64,000 nucleotides of DNA. It comes from Candidatus Bathyarchaeum tardum. GTDB taxonomy: Archaea > Thermoproteota > Bathyarchaeia > Bathyarchaeales > Bathyarchaeaceae. The notes beneath the pieces are model-generated. The model was not told the DNA's origin. It searched no databases and saw only the letters and a list, made by a program, of their open reading frames with translations. A program made the position numbers and the translations under genes. Positions within the stretch are counted from its first letter, which is position 1. Each line of letters opens with the position of its first letter. Location: NCBI GenBank assembly GCA_029762755.1, contig JARVGH010000001.1:186001-250000 (forward strand). The letters run 5' to 3'. This document shows, one piece after another, positions 55,647 to 64,000 of this stretch.

Positions 55647-56965
55647 AACTGGTACCATTTTTTTATCATCGTGTCAGGTTTACCCGATTTCTCTTTTCCA
55701 TATCGACAATGAGGTTTTGTTAGATGCCTCTGAGATCGTGGTGAGGTAATGTACAAACCAGTCGTGATATCCCGTTCTTCATTGACCTTAATTTTTGTTA
55801 GGTCAGAAGAACGAAAACCACATTTGTCACATCGGAAGCCTTGATTCACACCCATAGACTTCATACGTTTCCCACATTCAAGACAAACTGGATTAACAAA
55901 CATCTGTTTGGGAACAAGTTCCAAAACATGTATTTTCTCAAGATTAATCGTTAGCTGATTTGTTGACAGTTCACGAATTCCACCATAAACTTTTATGATA
56001 TCCCCTTGTATCATTTTTCGTGCAACATTACATAAAGTAACTGTCGGTTTGTAAGCTGCACAATCAACTTCACCTGTTTCATCTTTAAGGCCAAAAATTA
56101 CATGACCTCCTTGAATTATTTCAGGCGCTTTTGACACCACACCTTTCACGACTACAGGATTGTGGGGCTGTATCTGGTTAATAGTGCTGACCCTACGCAG
56201 GTGGGCATCAGTTCCTTGGTTTGTACGGAAAATTATCCATCGCTCTACTGGTTCATTTATTATAAGCATCTTGTAAGCATCTTTTACTGCTTGTGCAGTT
56301 TCTCCACGGATTCCACAAAGAATAGGATCTGGACCTCTTGGCGTTATGAGAACTCTGCCTGTTTGAGGGTCCATATTGTTAAAAGTACGGGGACAATTTT
56401 CATTCATCCTTTTTACTGATGAGGCTTGGATTTGTCGAGGTACAGTGAGATTTTCGGGAGATCTATAAGTTATGATCTCAAAAGTGTGGTCTTCCTTCAA
56501 ATCTTCCCCGATGGCAGCTAGACCCCCAATAGTTCCTCGCCCCTTTTTGAATTTAATAATTTCAGCGTTTACCTGATTAGCAAGGGCTATGGCGTCTTGT
56601 ACTTTTAGCATACTTTGTTTTGCTTTTGTTGCAAAATCTTTGACTTGTTGGGGAACTTCTCCAAAAACAAAAACAATTCCCGGATTGGTCTCTTTATAGC
56701 CTAGTTTGGAGTTGGTTTCAACTGTTTCTAAAACTGTTTTTTTTATTTTGGGAACAAGATTTTCATCACATTCAACAGAAATACATAATGCTCCGTTGCC
56801 ACGGGTTTTCCATGGAACATTTGGGTTAAGCCTGATTAATCTTGGATAATCTAGAAAAGTGACACCTATGTTGCTTAATTTTTCAACAAGAATAGCAGCA
56901 ATGTATGTGGTGCAGCCTCCATTTGGTGAGTCTGTGTCGTCGAATCCAATGTGCAGCTTAACCAT
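55643..56965 (-). CDS. tiaS: tRNA(Ile2) agmatinylcytidine synthetase TiaS
   Basis: Attaches agmatine to C34 of tRNA-Ile (CAU) so that it reads AUA. The 440-aa protein has the kinase-like N-terminus HIGFDDTDSPNGGCTTY, a central domain, an OB fold (VVKGVVSKAPEIIQGGHVIFG) and a C-terminal zinc ribbon CLECGKRMKSM...CDKCGF. Archaea-specific. Convergent with the kinase gene (4-base overlap). Confidence 0.96.
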   Translation of the reverse strand: MVKLHIGFDDTDSPNGGCTTYIAAILVEKLSNIGVTFLDYPRLIRLNPNVPWKTRGNGALCISVECDENLVPKIKKTVLETVETNSKLGYKETNPGIVFVFGEVPQQVKDFATKAKQSMLKVQDAIALANQVNAEIIKFKKGRGTIGGLAAIGEDLKEDHTFEIITYRSPENLTVPRQIQASSVKRMNENCPRTFNNMDPQTGRVLITPRGPDPILCGIRGETAQAVKDAYKMLIINEPVERWIIFRTNQGTDAHLRRVSTINQIQPHNPVVVKGVVSKAPEIIQGGHVIFGLKDETGEVDCAAYKPTVTLCNVARKMIQGDIIKVYGGIRELSTNQLTINLEKIHVLELVPKQMFVNPVCLECGKRMKSMGVNQGFRCDKCGFRSSDLTKIKVNEERDITTGLYITSPRSQRHLTKPHCRYGKEKSGKPDTMIKKWYQF

Positions 56966-57073
56966 TGTTTAGCGTCCGCTCAGTGTATTTAATTGTTTTT
57001 GGGGATAAGAACATTCAGTTACAAAGAAGTTTTCTTGGTTCAAAAAACAGTAAGAAAAGAGGGGAGGTGGAGG

Positions 57074-57313
57074 TTACTTTTGGCCCTCGATAACAATCAT
57101 TGTTAGGGTTGACCGAACTTTATCCAGTCTCCGGACATTCCATGTGACGATTTCTTTGAGTTTTTCCATGGTGTCTGCGCCGACTTTGGCTACAACATCA
57201 TAGACTCCATAAACCATGTAAGATTCTTTTACTGCATCGATCTTTCGTAATTCGTTCAAGACTTCACTTTCGCATCCTATTTCCGTGTTTATTAAAACAA
57301 AAGCCATAGGCAT
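57074..57313 (-). CDS. Stand-alone Lrp/AsnC ligand-binding domain
   Basis: A 79-aa RAM/AsnC_trans_reg domain without a DNA-binding part. Typical AFVLINTEIGCESEVLNELR, VKESYMVYGVYDVVAKVG and a C-terminal strand VRSTLTMIVIE. It may sense amino acids in hetero-oligomers with full Lrp proteins, by inference. Confidence 0.9.
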   Translation of the reverse strand: MPMAFVLINTEIGCESEVLNELRKIDAVKESYMVYGVYDVVAKVGADTMEKLKEIVTWNVRRLDKVRSTLTMIVIEGQK

Positions 57314-57484
57314 AAAATCAATACTCCACAGAATAATGATAGTTCTTGTCTCCCTAAATAATTTGCGGATTTATGTCAAAAAATCAAAGGTTTACTGCAT
57401 TTACCTGTTAAAGGGCAGAGTTAATCAGGCATGGCAGAGAATCGACAACTATAAAGAATCGGTCTACGATGAAGTAATTGGTGA

Positions 57485-58009
57485 ATGATTCTCTTGCAGT
57501 GCGAAGTTTGTGGTCGAAAAATTTTTGGCACCCCTATTCGGGGAATAATTGAAGGCGTTCAAATGACTGTTTGTAGTCAATGTGGCAAACTTAGTGAAGG
57601 TTTCTGGGAACCTAAGCCTCAACCTAAACCACGTTTAAACAAAAGCATGAGCCGTCAACCCGTTCAGGTTTTTTCGAAAAGGAAACCTAAAGCAAGCATT
57701 CCTGAAATGTTAGAAATTGCAGATGATTATGCCCATTTGATTAGGCAAGCCAGAGAAGATTTTGGATTAAGTCATGAAGATTTAGGTAGAAAAACCCAAG
57801 AAAAAGTTTCAGTTATCCGTAAAATTGAAAGTGGGAAAATGATTCCTGACCTTGGGCTTGCAGAAAAACTTGAGCACACTTTGAAGATTACTCTTCGTGT
57901 GCCTGTTGTTGAGTCTGATAATAAATTTGATTCAACTTCTAAGCCTTCTGGAGCTACTTTAGGTGACCTAATTAATTTTGAGTTGAAAAAAGAGGGGGCA
58001 AAAAAGTAA
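57485..58009 (+). CDS. Multiprotein bridging factor aMBF1
   Basis: A 174-aa archaeal MBF1 homologue: an N-terminal zinc ribbon (LQCEVCGRKIFG...VCSQCGKL), a basic linker, and an XRE-type helix-turn-helix (DYAHLIRQAREDFGLSHEDL). It acts in transcription or translation on ribosomes. ATG 57485 follows GGTGA. A strong GAGGGGG near its end serves the next gene, hflX. Confidence 0.93.
   Translation: MILLQCEVCGRKIFGTPIRGIIEGVQMTVCSQCGKLSEGFWEPKPQPKPRLNKSMSRQPVQVFSKRKPKASIPEMLEIADDYAHLIRQAREDFGLSHEDLGRKTQEKVSVIRKIESGKMIPDLGLAEKLEHTLKITLRVPVVESDNKFDSTSKPSGATLGDLINFELKKEGAKK
57992..57998 (+). promoter_or_regulatory. Shine-Dalgarno for hflX
   Basis: GAGGGGG lies inside the last codons of aMBF1, 7 bases before GTA 58006 and 10 before ATA 58009, where the conserved HflX N-terminus begins. 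It supports initiation at a near-cognate codon. Confidence 0.55.
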
Positions 58010-59277
58010 TAAACGTCATCCTTGTTCAGCGACGGCTTGCCAATGAACCTTCAAGCTTAGATGAACTTAAAGGGCTAGCTAAAGCAGCAGGATACGTCAC
58101 GGTAGGTTTAATGGAACAAGTTAGAAAACGTGACCCCAAATACCAGATTGGACGCGGCAAAACCAAAGAACTAGTTGAACTTGTAGAAAAAACAGGTGCA
58201 AAAAAAATCATTTTTGATAATAACCTGTCTCCTTTTCAGTCTTACAATTTGGCTGCCCTTACAGGTTTAGAGGTAATTGACCGTTTTCAGTTGATACTTG
58301 AAATATTTTTAATTCGGGCTTCAACTTACGAGGCTGAACTTCAGGTTCAGTTAGCTAGTCTTCGTTACGAGCTTTCTAGGGCAAAAGAGCGCATAAAACT
58401 TGGGAAAATGGACGAACAACCGGGTTTCATGGGGTTAGGAAAATATGAAGTGGACGTTTACTATGAACGGGTCAAGTATCAAATCGGTTTTATTAATGAA
58501 AAACTGAAGAAAAAACAAGAAGAACGGCAACTGCATCGCATTCGAAGAAATGACCTAGGTTTTTCCGTTATTTCGTTGGCAGGTTATACTAATGCCGGTA
58601 AAAGTTCGTTGTTTAATTTGCTAACAGAAGAAACTGTTGAAGTCGACAATGCTTTGTTTACTACTTTATCTACTACCACGCGGGCGGTGGAGTTTTCTAA
58701 AAGAAAAGTTTTGTTAACTGACACTGTTGGATTTATCGATCGGTTGCCTTTGAAGTTAGTTAAGGCTTTTCATTCAACTCTTGAAGAAATGGTCTTTTCG
58801 GACATAATAATTCTTGTTTTGGACATGAGTGAATCTCCAGAAACCATTGAAAAAAAACTGTCTTGTAGCTTGGACACGATAAACCAAATTGGGGCAACTG
58901 AAGTGCCTATTGTAACTGCCCTTAACAAGATTGATTTAATTGACGAAAACGAATTGAACGCAAAAATTGAACGGATAAAAGACAAGGCAACAAACATTGT
59001 TCCAATTTCTGCAGATAAAAAGATTAACATAGAAAAATTAAAAGAAGAATTAACAAAATTCCTTGAAGTGTTTGTTGAAGCTTCCTTTTCTGTGAAAATC
59101 AGTAACGAGTCCATGTCCTTGGTTTCAGAACTTTACAAGCGGGCTCATGTGCAAAACATAAACTACGATGGTCAAACAGTGAAAGGTGTTTTTCGTGCAA
59201 TTCCATGGCTTGCTGACCGAATTAAAGGGCGCATAGAGAACCTTGGAGGCGTTTATAGCACTGAATCCAAAAGTTAA
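58009..59277 (+). CDS. hflX: Ribosome-associated GTPase HflX, probable near-cognate start
   Basis: A 422-aa GTPase that binds the large subunit and rescues stalled ribosomes. The N-terminal HflX domain has VQRRLANEPSSLDELKGLAK and the GRGKTKEL glycine loop; a coiled-coil linker follows; the G domain has AGYTNAGKSSLF, TTRAVEF, DTVGFIDRLP and NKIDLI. The first ATG (58111) would cut off 34 conserved residues. The open frame upstream has no ATG/GTG/TTG; ATA 58009 or GTA 58006 behind GAGGGGG fit. Confidence 0.93.
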   Translation: MNVILVQRRLANEPSSLDELKGLAKAAGYVTVGLMEQVRKRDPKYQIGRGKTKELVELVEKTGAKKIIFDNNLSPFQSYNLAALTGLEVIDRFQLILEIFLIRASTYEAELQVQLASLRYELSRAKERIKLGKMDEQPGFMGLGKYEVDVYYERVKYQIGFINEKLKKKQEERQLHRIRRNDLGFSVISLAGYTNAGKSSLFNLLTEETVEVDNALFTTLSTTTRAVEFSKRKVLLTDTVGFIDRLPLKLVKAFHSTLEEMVFSDIIILVLDMSESPETIEKKLSCSLDTINQIGATEVPIVTALNKIDLIDENELNAKIERIKDKATNIVPISADKKINIEKLKEELTKFLEVFVEASFSVKISNESMSLVSELYKRAHVQNINYDGQTVKGVFRAIPWLADRIKGRIENLGGVYSTESKS

Positions 59278-59281
59278 TGAC

Positions 59282-59833
59282 GTGAAAGCTCCTCAAAATG
59301 TTGCTATTTTACGTTGGGGTCATCGACATCGTGACCAAAGGTTAACTTCTCATGTGGCTTTAACCGCTCGGGCTTTGGGTGCATCTGGTTTTATTATGGC
59401 AGATGTTTCGGACCAAAAAGTGAAAGAAACAGTTGAAAAAGTTGTGGAAGCATGGGGTGGCGATTTTTATTTTAAGATGGACCAACCATGGAAGAAAGTT
59501 GTTAAAGATTGGCGGGCTAACAATGGGGTTGCTGTCCATCTTACTGCATACGGAGAAAACATTCAAACAAGCGATGTAATGCAACGAATCCGAGAAACAA
59601 AAAAAGACGTGCTGGTTATTGTGGGCAGCCAAAAAGTGCCTGGAAACTTTTTTTCAGAAGCTGTTTCTGATTTTAACGTTGCTGTGGGAAATCAGCCCCA
59701 TTCTGAGGCTTCAAGTTTGGCGGTGTTTCTTGACCGTTTTTTTGAAGGAAAAAGTCTGTCTGAAGATTTTATTCAGAACAAGAAAAAGAAAATTGTTCCT
59801 CAAGCCAGAGGAAAACGTGTTGTTGAAGTTTAG
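59282..59833 (+). CDS. trm56: tRNA (cytidine(56)-2'-O)-methyltransferase Trm56
   Basis: An archaeal SPOUT enzyme that 2'-O-methylates C56 in the T-loop of tRNA. Motifs VAILRWGHRHRDQRLTSHVA, LTARALGASGFIMADV, DVLVIVGSQKVPGNFFSEA and VGNQPHSEASSLAVFLDR. GTG 59282 gives 183 aa and the normal N-terminus; a TTG at 59243 would overlap hflX and contain its own SD sequence. Five bases after hflX. Confidence 0.94.
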   Translation: MKAPQNVAILRWGHRHRDQRLTSHVALTARALGASGFIMADVSDQKVKETVEKVVEAWGGDFYFKMDQPWKKVVKDWRANNGVAVHLTAYGENIQTSDVMQRIRETKKDVLVIVGSQKVPGNFFSEAVSDFNVAVGNQPHSEASSLAVFLDRFFEGKSLSEDFIQNKKKKIVPQARGKRVVEV

Positions 59834-59903
59834 GTCAAGTAACGATTTGGTAACAGATTTAAGCCTTGTTATTGCTTAGTATAAGGTTGGAGTCTAAGGC
59901 TTA

Positions 59904-60416
59904 ATGTTAACTTTCGTAGACGATAAAACTTTGCAAAGGGTTGCTGAAGCTTTCGGTGGCGAAGACGCTGTTCAGATTATCAATGCATTAAAAGGTGTAA
60001 ATGAAACTACAGATGATGAAATAGCAGCCCAAACAGAAATACGGCTTAATACTGTCCGCAAAATTCTCTACAAGCTTTACGACCACTCTTTAGTGGGTCT
60101 AAGACGGTCGCGTGACAAAACCACAGGATGGTTTATTTTTCACTGGAGACTTCAACTTGACCAACTTGCTGGATTTATTTTGAACCAGAAGCGTCGTGTT
60201 TTAGAAAAACTTGAGACAAGACTTGAATATGAAAATGCCCACGATTTTTATTCGTGTTCCACAGAAGGATGTAAACGCATCCCCTTTGAAGAAGCAATGG
60301 AACTCGTTTTTCGCTGTCCCACATGTAACAAACTTTTGATGCATTTTGATAATACGGAACTCAAGAGTTGTTTAGAAGACCATATCAAGAACCTAAGGAA
60401 GGAATTAGGTGAATGA
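59904..60416 (+). CDS. tfe: Transcription factor E subunit alpha
   Basis: A 170-aa TFIIE-alpha homologue that helps promoter opening. An extended winged helix (VQIINALKGVNETTDDEIAA, RLNTVRKILYKLYDHSLV) followed by a zinc ribbon (CSTEGCKRIPFEEAM, CPTCNKLLMHFDN). Lies in the conserved order TFE - HD - DUF2110. ATG 59904. Confidence 0.95.
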   Translation: MLTFVDDKTLQRVAEAFGGEDAVQIINALKGVNETTDDEIAAQTEIRLNTVRKILYKLYDHSLVGLRRSRDKTTGWFIFHWRLQLDQLAGFILNQKRRVLEKLETRLEYENAHDFYSCSTEGCKRIPFEEAMELVFRCPTCNKLLMHFDNTELKSCLEDHIKNLRKELGE

Positions 60417-60963
60417 TAACCTGCTTTCACCGCAGATGGCGTTGAAACTTCTTTTTGATGTTGGATGTTCTGAAAGGGTTGTTTCTCACTGTAAGGCGGT
60501 TTCTGCTCTTGCAGTGAAGTTTGCCAAAATTTGTGAAAGCAAAGGAATACTTGTTGACACTAACTTAGTTGAAGTTGGTGGGCTTCTTCATGATATTGGG
60601 CGCTCAAAAACCCATGACGTAACCCATGCTGTCATTGGGGTTGAAATTGCGAAATCTTTGAATTTTCCTGAATCTGTAATTTCCATTATTGAACATCACA
60701 TCGGCGGCGGAATAGGGGCACAAGAAGCAAAAAATCTTGGTTTGCCTGTAAAAGATTATTTTCCAGTGACTTTGGAAGAAAAACTTGTAGCCTATGCTGA
60801 CAAACTGATTTCTGGTTCTGAAATTGTGCCCATAGAACATGCAATAAACCAGTTTTCGGAAAAACTTGGGGCAAATCACCCTGCAATAAATCATGTTATA
60901 AAGCTTCACGAAGAAATCTCTCCTTTGGTAAGTGAACTGGATGCCCACAATAACTCTTCTTGA
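60409..60963 (+). CDS. HD-domain protein (phosphohydrolase)
   Basis: A 184-aa HD-fold protein: VSHCKAVSALAVKFA, GGLLHDIGRSKTHDVTHAVIG, IIEHHIGGGIG and the C-terminal D (KLVAYADKLIS). Complete HD metal set. Archaeal homologues are annotated as tRNA 2',3'-cyclic phosphohydrolases or nucleotide phosphohydrolases. GTG start overlapping tfe by 8 bases. Confidence 0.88.
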   Translation: MNDNLLSPQMALKLLFDVGCSERVVSHCKAVSALAVKFAKICESKGILVDTNLVEVGGLLHDIGRSKTHDVTHAVIGVEIAKSLNFPESVISIIEHHIGGGIGAQEAKNLGLPVKDYFPVTLEEKLVAYADKLISGSEIVPIEHAINQFSEKLGANHPAINHVIKLHEEISPLVSELDAHNNSS

Positions 60964-61723
60964 CAAATTTTATGGTTCAAATTCTGCAACAATTTTTCAA
61001 GATCTCTATTCTAGTTTAGTTGAAGGTCTTGAAGTTCAGTTACAGTTTAGGGGTAAAACAGACCGCGGTTGGATACAAGTCGACATTTCAGGAAATGATA
61101 CACCAATAGCTCTGAATTTGTTTGAGCAAGAAATTGGGTTAGCGCCCTGTTTTTTCGATGAACTGCATAAGTTTTCTGTTGTTAAAGGCAGAATTTTTTC
61201 TTCAAACAAAAAAAGTGATGAACTGCACGTGGATTTGGGGATTGTTTCGCCTAAACCTTGTGATGCAATAATTTCTGAAACTGATTTGTGGGCTCAATTA
61301 GCTGACGGGAAACAGATTCCATTTCAGGAATTGGTTAAACTTTTCTGTTTGTATAATAATGTTCCCGTTGAAGTCAAACTTACAGAAAATGTGAATCCGA
61401 ACCGTTCAACTGTTAAAGCGGTTTTGTCTGATAAGCAGGTTTCTTTGTTTCATGATTGGGTTGGTTCCCGTTTTGATAGATTGGTTATTCTCGGTTCCCA
61501 TTTTTCAAAGGTTGAACAAGTAATACAATGGTCCAGACATGCCCGAGACATAATTAAAATTGAATCCTTGGGGGTCTTGGAGCAAGTTGTTTTGTGCAAA
61601 TTGGGAACAGACGCCGTAGGATTGATTCCAAAGATTGGGCGTTACATTAAGTCAGCTGTTTTGGTTCCTTTTTCGCCAAAAAAAATAATCCAAAAAATTG
61701 GCAATCAACCTTTTGATGAGTAA
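60941..61723 (+). CDS. DUF2110 family protein
   Basis: A 260-aa archaeal DUF2110 protein. The order TFE, HD protein, DUF2110 is conserved in related archaea. It has an N-terminal helix, an OB- or PUA-like middle (VQLQFRGKTDRGWIQVDISG) and a basic end with VVLCKLGTDAVGLIPKIGRY. Function unknown; RNA binding is a guess. ATG 60941 was chosen; a GTG nine bases upstream is also in frame. It overlaps the HD gene. Confidence 0.8.
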   Translation: MPTITLLDKFYGSNSATIFQDLYSSLVEGLEVQLQFRGKTDRGWIQVDISGNDTPIALNLFEQEIGLAPCFFDELHKFSVVKGRIFSSNKKSDELHVDLGIVSPKPCDAIISETDLWAQLADGKQIPFQELVKLFCLYNNVPVEVKLTENVNPNRSTVKAVLSDKQVSLFHDWVGSRFDRLVILGSHFSKVEQVIQWSRHARDIIKIESLGVLEQVVLCKLGTDAVGLIPKIGRYIKSAVLVPFSPKKIIQKIGNQPFDE

Positions 61724-61726
61724 ATC

Positions 61727-62308
61727 TTAGATTTTGCTGGTTTTAACTGTATTCATTAAGGTTTTCATGTCTACGATTGTGTTTATACAACCATCTTTTA
61801 ACAACTCTACACCTTGAGCGAATACTCCACTTTTTTCGCACATGCAGATTCCCATAATGAGTTCTTTTGCGCATGCTACGCCTATCACAGCTTTAGGTTT
61901 CATTTTCGATATGATTGATTTTGCCAAACTTCCTCCAGGAAGCATAAAAGTGCCCTTGTATCCAAGTTTTTTTGTCGTTTTTGTTATTTCGGTAGCATCA
62001 CATTTTCCACATTGTTTACATTCATATCCATTGTTTCCAATTTTGGCTGGGCAATTTAGGTCTCGTATGCATCTTGGCAAAAGGATAATTCGTTCATCGT
62101 AAGATGTTGATGCAAAATTGTCTATGTGTGAATTATTTTTTGCTTCGAGATAAAGCTGAAACAGTTCTTTTTCTTCTACTCCAACTTTGTTAGCAAGTTG
62201 TTCAAGCTTGTTGATAGCAAGATTGCTGACTTTTGTTTTAGCAAGTGTTTTTACAACACGCATAATTGAACTGTCTTCGGTTGCATCCATTTTTTTGTAA
62301 TCCCCCAT
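61727..62308 (-). CDS. DUF116 protein
   Basis: A 193-aa DUF116 protein with cysteines LLPRCIRDLNCPAK, CKQCGKCD and GVACAKELIMGICMCEK, suggesting a metal or iron-sulfur site, and a glycine-rich LPGGSLAKSII. Function unknown; family members often sit near lipoate/radical SAM genes, not here. Convergent with DUF2110, 3 bases apart. Confidence 0.88.
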   Translation of the reverse strand: MGDYKKMDATEDSSIMRVVKTLAKTKVSNLAINKLEQLANKVGVEEKELFQLYLEAKNNSHIDNFASTSYDERIILLPRCIRDLNCPAKIGNNGYECKQCGKCDATEITKTTKKLGYKGTFMLPGGSLAKSIISKMKPKAVIGVACAKELIMGICMCEKSGVFAQGVELLKDGCINTIVDMKTLMNTVKTSKI

Positions 62309-62393
62309 TTACAGATACAAAGTTTGGATGTTCTCTTGAAGTTTACATCTCCATATAAAGTTAACCAGAAAAGCAATTCTATTTATTTTGCAA

Positions 62394-63611
62394 TTATGGG
62401 TTGATTCTCTGGTTCCAGTAGTAAATCAGAGTGTAAATGTCTTCTGGCGCATAATTTGGATCGTCATAGATGATGTCTAAGTTTATGTCGTATTTTTCCA
62501 AAAGTATGCAAAGATTTGTCCAAATTTGGTCTGATTCTTCTATTGGTTCCAAGAACGCCCAGATTTTGTCTGTTGGGCTTCGCATTCCCCAACCATAATT
62601 TTGGGGCAACACCAAAACTGCTTCCGCTTTTTCTGAGCCATGAATAACTTCCGAGTTAGTTACGACATTGTTCCAAAAGTTTTCTAAGGTTTCAAAATGA
62701 TTGTCGGTCATTATTCCGAACTGGTTTGTTTCTGGATACGTTGGATAATTAAACAAGACAATGTATTCTGCTCCTGTCTTATATGAGGTTAGCATCTGGT
62801 CGTAGATGTTTTCTGCAGAGTCAAGGTAAGGGGGATTATTGTATTTCCATGTGATTATCGTGCCCCAGCTTTTGTTTTGCATTGTTGCAGCTCCCCGTAT
62901 TAATGCAATGTCTTGGGCAAGAGTATGGTTCCATCCTATCTGTGCAAGCATCACATCATAGCCCATAAGGTAATCAAACCAATAAAGCACGTAATCTGAC
63001 GAAAAAAGCATCAAAGAATTCTCTCTAATTTGATGATATCCTCTGTCACCCTCATCAGCTCGTATGTATGCTTCGGCTACTTCATCATATGTTGCTTCAA
63101 CTATCGCTTCATGGTAGTCTGTAACATTAAATGCCCTTTCAATAAGAATGTTCCAGCTTTGGAAATCAAGCCACTTTCCTCCGGGTTCGTCATAATAATA
63201 AATTCCAAGGATTTTGTCACCATACTTTTCCTTGGCTTTGGCAAGCCAAGAAGTTCTCCAAGTCACATTTTTTTCCAAAAATTCTTCTTTTATCTGAAGT
63301 ACTTGGGGATCAAGGTCACCAAAAAACACGATTAAATCCAGTCCAGCCTCTACTGCATAATCACAGATTTCGGTTGTTGCTGTTTCGTTTTCACTCACTG
63401 GTCCGGACTGTAAAACAAACAAGTTTGTGTAATCTTTCACCCTGTCGATGAGTAGCTTTGCTTCTTGGGTTGTGTTTCCACAGAAGGCTACGCCAACTAG
63501 ACAATCTGCATTTGTTGGTGTGCTCGATGTTTCGTGGACTGAAGAAACAAGAAAACCCGTTGTTACTATTAATAGCATGCACACTAACGGAATAGTGAAA
63601 GCTTTTTTCAT
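62394..63611 (-). CDS. Secreted protein, possible glycoside-hydrolase-like barrel
   Basis: A 405-aa protein with a signal peptide (IPLVCMLLIVTTGFLVSS). The middle reads AGLDLIVFFGDLDPQVLQIK and KILGIYYYDEPGGKWLDF, and later YIVLFNYPTYPETNQFG. Alternating strands ending in charged residues suggest a TIM-barrel with DE in the YYYDEPGG loop, as in extracellular glycosidases. No close family was recognised. Divergent from PEP carboxylase. Confidence 0.5.
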   Translation of the reverse strand: MKKAFTIPLVCMLLIVTTGFLVSSVHETSSTPTNADCLVGVAFCGNTTQEAKLLIDRVKDYTNLFVLQSGPVSENETATTEICDYAVEAGLDLIVFFGDLDPQVLQIKEEFLEKNVTWRTSWLAKAKEKYGDKILGIYYYDEPGGKWLDFQSWNILIERAFNVTDYHEAIVEATYDEVAEAYIRADEGDRGYHQIRENSLMLFSSDYVLYWFDYLMGYDVMLAQIGWNHTLAQDIALIRGAATMQNKSWGTIITWKYNNPPYLDSAENIYDQMLTSYKTGAEYIVLFNYPTYPETNQFGIMTDNHFETLENFWNNVVTNSEVIHGSEKAEAVLVLPQNYGWGMRSPTDKIWAFLEPIEESDQIWTNLCILLEKYDINLDIIYDDPNYAPEDIYTLIYYWNQRINP

Positions 63612-63760
63612 GTTTTTCTCTTCTGGTTAGTTATGGTTCTGGTGGTTTATTATCCTTGTTTTTCAAAGGCAGCATCGTTTATGGCGTGATTGGCTGAATA
63701 TTTAAAATGGAAATATATTAATGGCTAGCTTGCTTTATCCAAGTAGGTTGGCGTTAAGAT

Positions 63761-64000
63761 TTGGAGAAGTCTTCTGGTGATAGATTAATTCCGCGTTCTA
63801 TGTCGACGCAGCATCCGGATAATGCTTCTGCTCCGTTGTGGCAAACTGAGGAACTGATTGAAGGAGACTCTGAGATTCATGAGGCATATTTTGCTTACAA
63901 GGAGTTGGGTTGCCACGAGGTTATGTGGGATTCCGAAGGAAAAGACACTGACATTCGTGTTGTTCGTAAACTTTTGAGCTTTAATCCTGACTATTTCAAG
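63761..64000 (+). CDS. ppcA: Archaeal-type phosphoenolpyruvate carboxylase (partial, runs off end)
   Basis: The first 80 codons of the archaeal PEPC, which makes oxaloacetate from PEP and bicarbonate. [15 protein letters not shown] then [20 protein letters not shown] is the family signature. The TTG at 63761 is the only conventional start before MSTQ; family N-termini begin nearer IPRSMSTQ, where no ATG/GTG/TTG exists, with GGTGAT at 63775-63780 upstream of an in-frame ATT. ATG 63800 is also possible. Confidence 0.88.
   Translation, partial: MEKSSGDRLIPRSMSTQHPDNASAPLWQTEELIEGDSEIHEAYFAYKELGCHEVMWDSEGKDTDIRVVRKLLSFNPDYFK

Noticed and set aside
57285-57488. 67-residue plus-strand frame between the Lrp-like gene and aMBF1
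   Set aside because: It begins within the opposite-strand Lrp-type gene, has low-complexity sequence and no ribosome-binding site.

Overview
The window is an AT-rich archaeal chromosome segment. It carries TFB, TFE alpha, an aMBF1-like factor, aIF6, L39e, L31e, L18a, S19e, prefoldin alpha, RNase P Rpp21, Nep1, Trm56, TiaS, a double-AAA CDC48, EndoQ and an archaeal-type PEP carboxylase. TTG and GTG starts are frequent, and Shine-Dalgarno sites of the GGAGG/GGTGA type are common. The combination of an archaeal core with many PAS/radical-SAM genes and low G+C resembles Bathyarchaeia (MCG) or a related Thermoproteota lineage. That placement is inference. No rRNA, CRISPR array or transposase was seen.

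Layout. 1-4.6 kb: pilin-like DUF2341 surface protein, an odd carbamoyltransferase, citrate synthase and a zinc-ribbon protein. 4.8-11 kb: NAD synthase, then a leftward translation operon (rnp4, CRM protein, S19e, PDCD5-like, L39e, L31e, aIF6, L18a, prefoldin alpha, ftsY). 11-17.5 kb: small membrane genes, an ABC-2 exporter, Nep1, a frameshifted membrane protein beside a GC-rich hairpin, a matrixin-like secreted protease and tRNA-Asn. 17.6-29.4 kb: tRNA methylthiotransferase, RHH regulator, PHP esterase, MetRS, a HAD/CTP-kinase-like fusion, paired PhoU/RCK_C proteins, TFB, an NrpR-like regulator, full-length GMP synthase and a DUF355 protein. 29.4-36.2 kb: two secreted proteins, a decayed copy of the DUF355 3' end, GT2 and CDC48.

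36.2-43.2 kb is the accessory region. An RNase J-like metallo-beta-lactamase protein overlaps a putative PD-(D/E)XK nuclease gene. Next comes an AbrB-type regulator, then three consecutive leftward genes: a UDG-superfamily-like protein, a GIY-YIG/DUF7662/zinc-ribbon protein, and an HhH protein whose glycine hairpin and aspartate are spaced as in HhH-GPD DNA glycosylases. The first two of the trio share a near-identical zinc ribbon. A divergent endonuclease Q gene with a C-terminal PCNA-binding motif follows. I propose this as a candidate base-excision-type DNA surveillance or defence system, the most interesting part of the window.

44.5-64 kb: TldD/TldE, an AlkD-like protein, DUF3795 and VOC proteins, tRNA-Ser and tRNA-Val, membrane proteins, a B12-binding radical SAM enzyme, a REC-PAS histidine kinase, TiaS, an Lrp-type ligand domain, the aMBF1-HflX-Trm56 and TFE-HD-DUF2110 clusters, a DUF116 protein, a secreted protein and the start of PEP carboxylase.

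A recurring oddity is that several conserved genes (prefoldin alpha, endoQ, hflX) have their expected start at a near-cognate codon (CTG, ATC, ATA/GTA) behind a good Shine-Dalgarno site. Three short genes also show single-base frame breaks. Real biology and assembly error cannot be separated from sequence alone.
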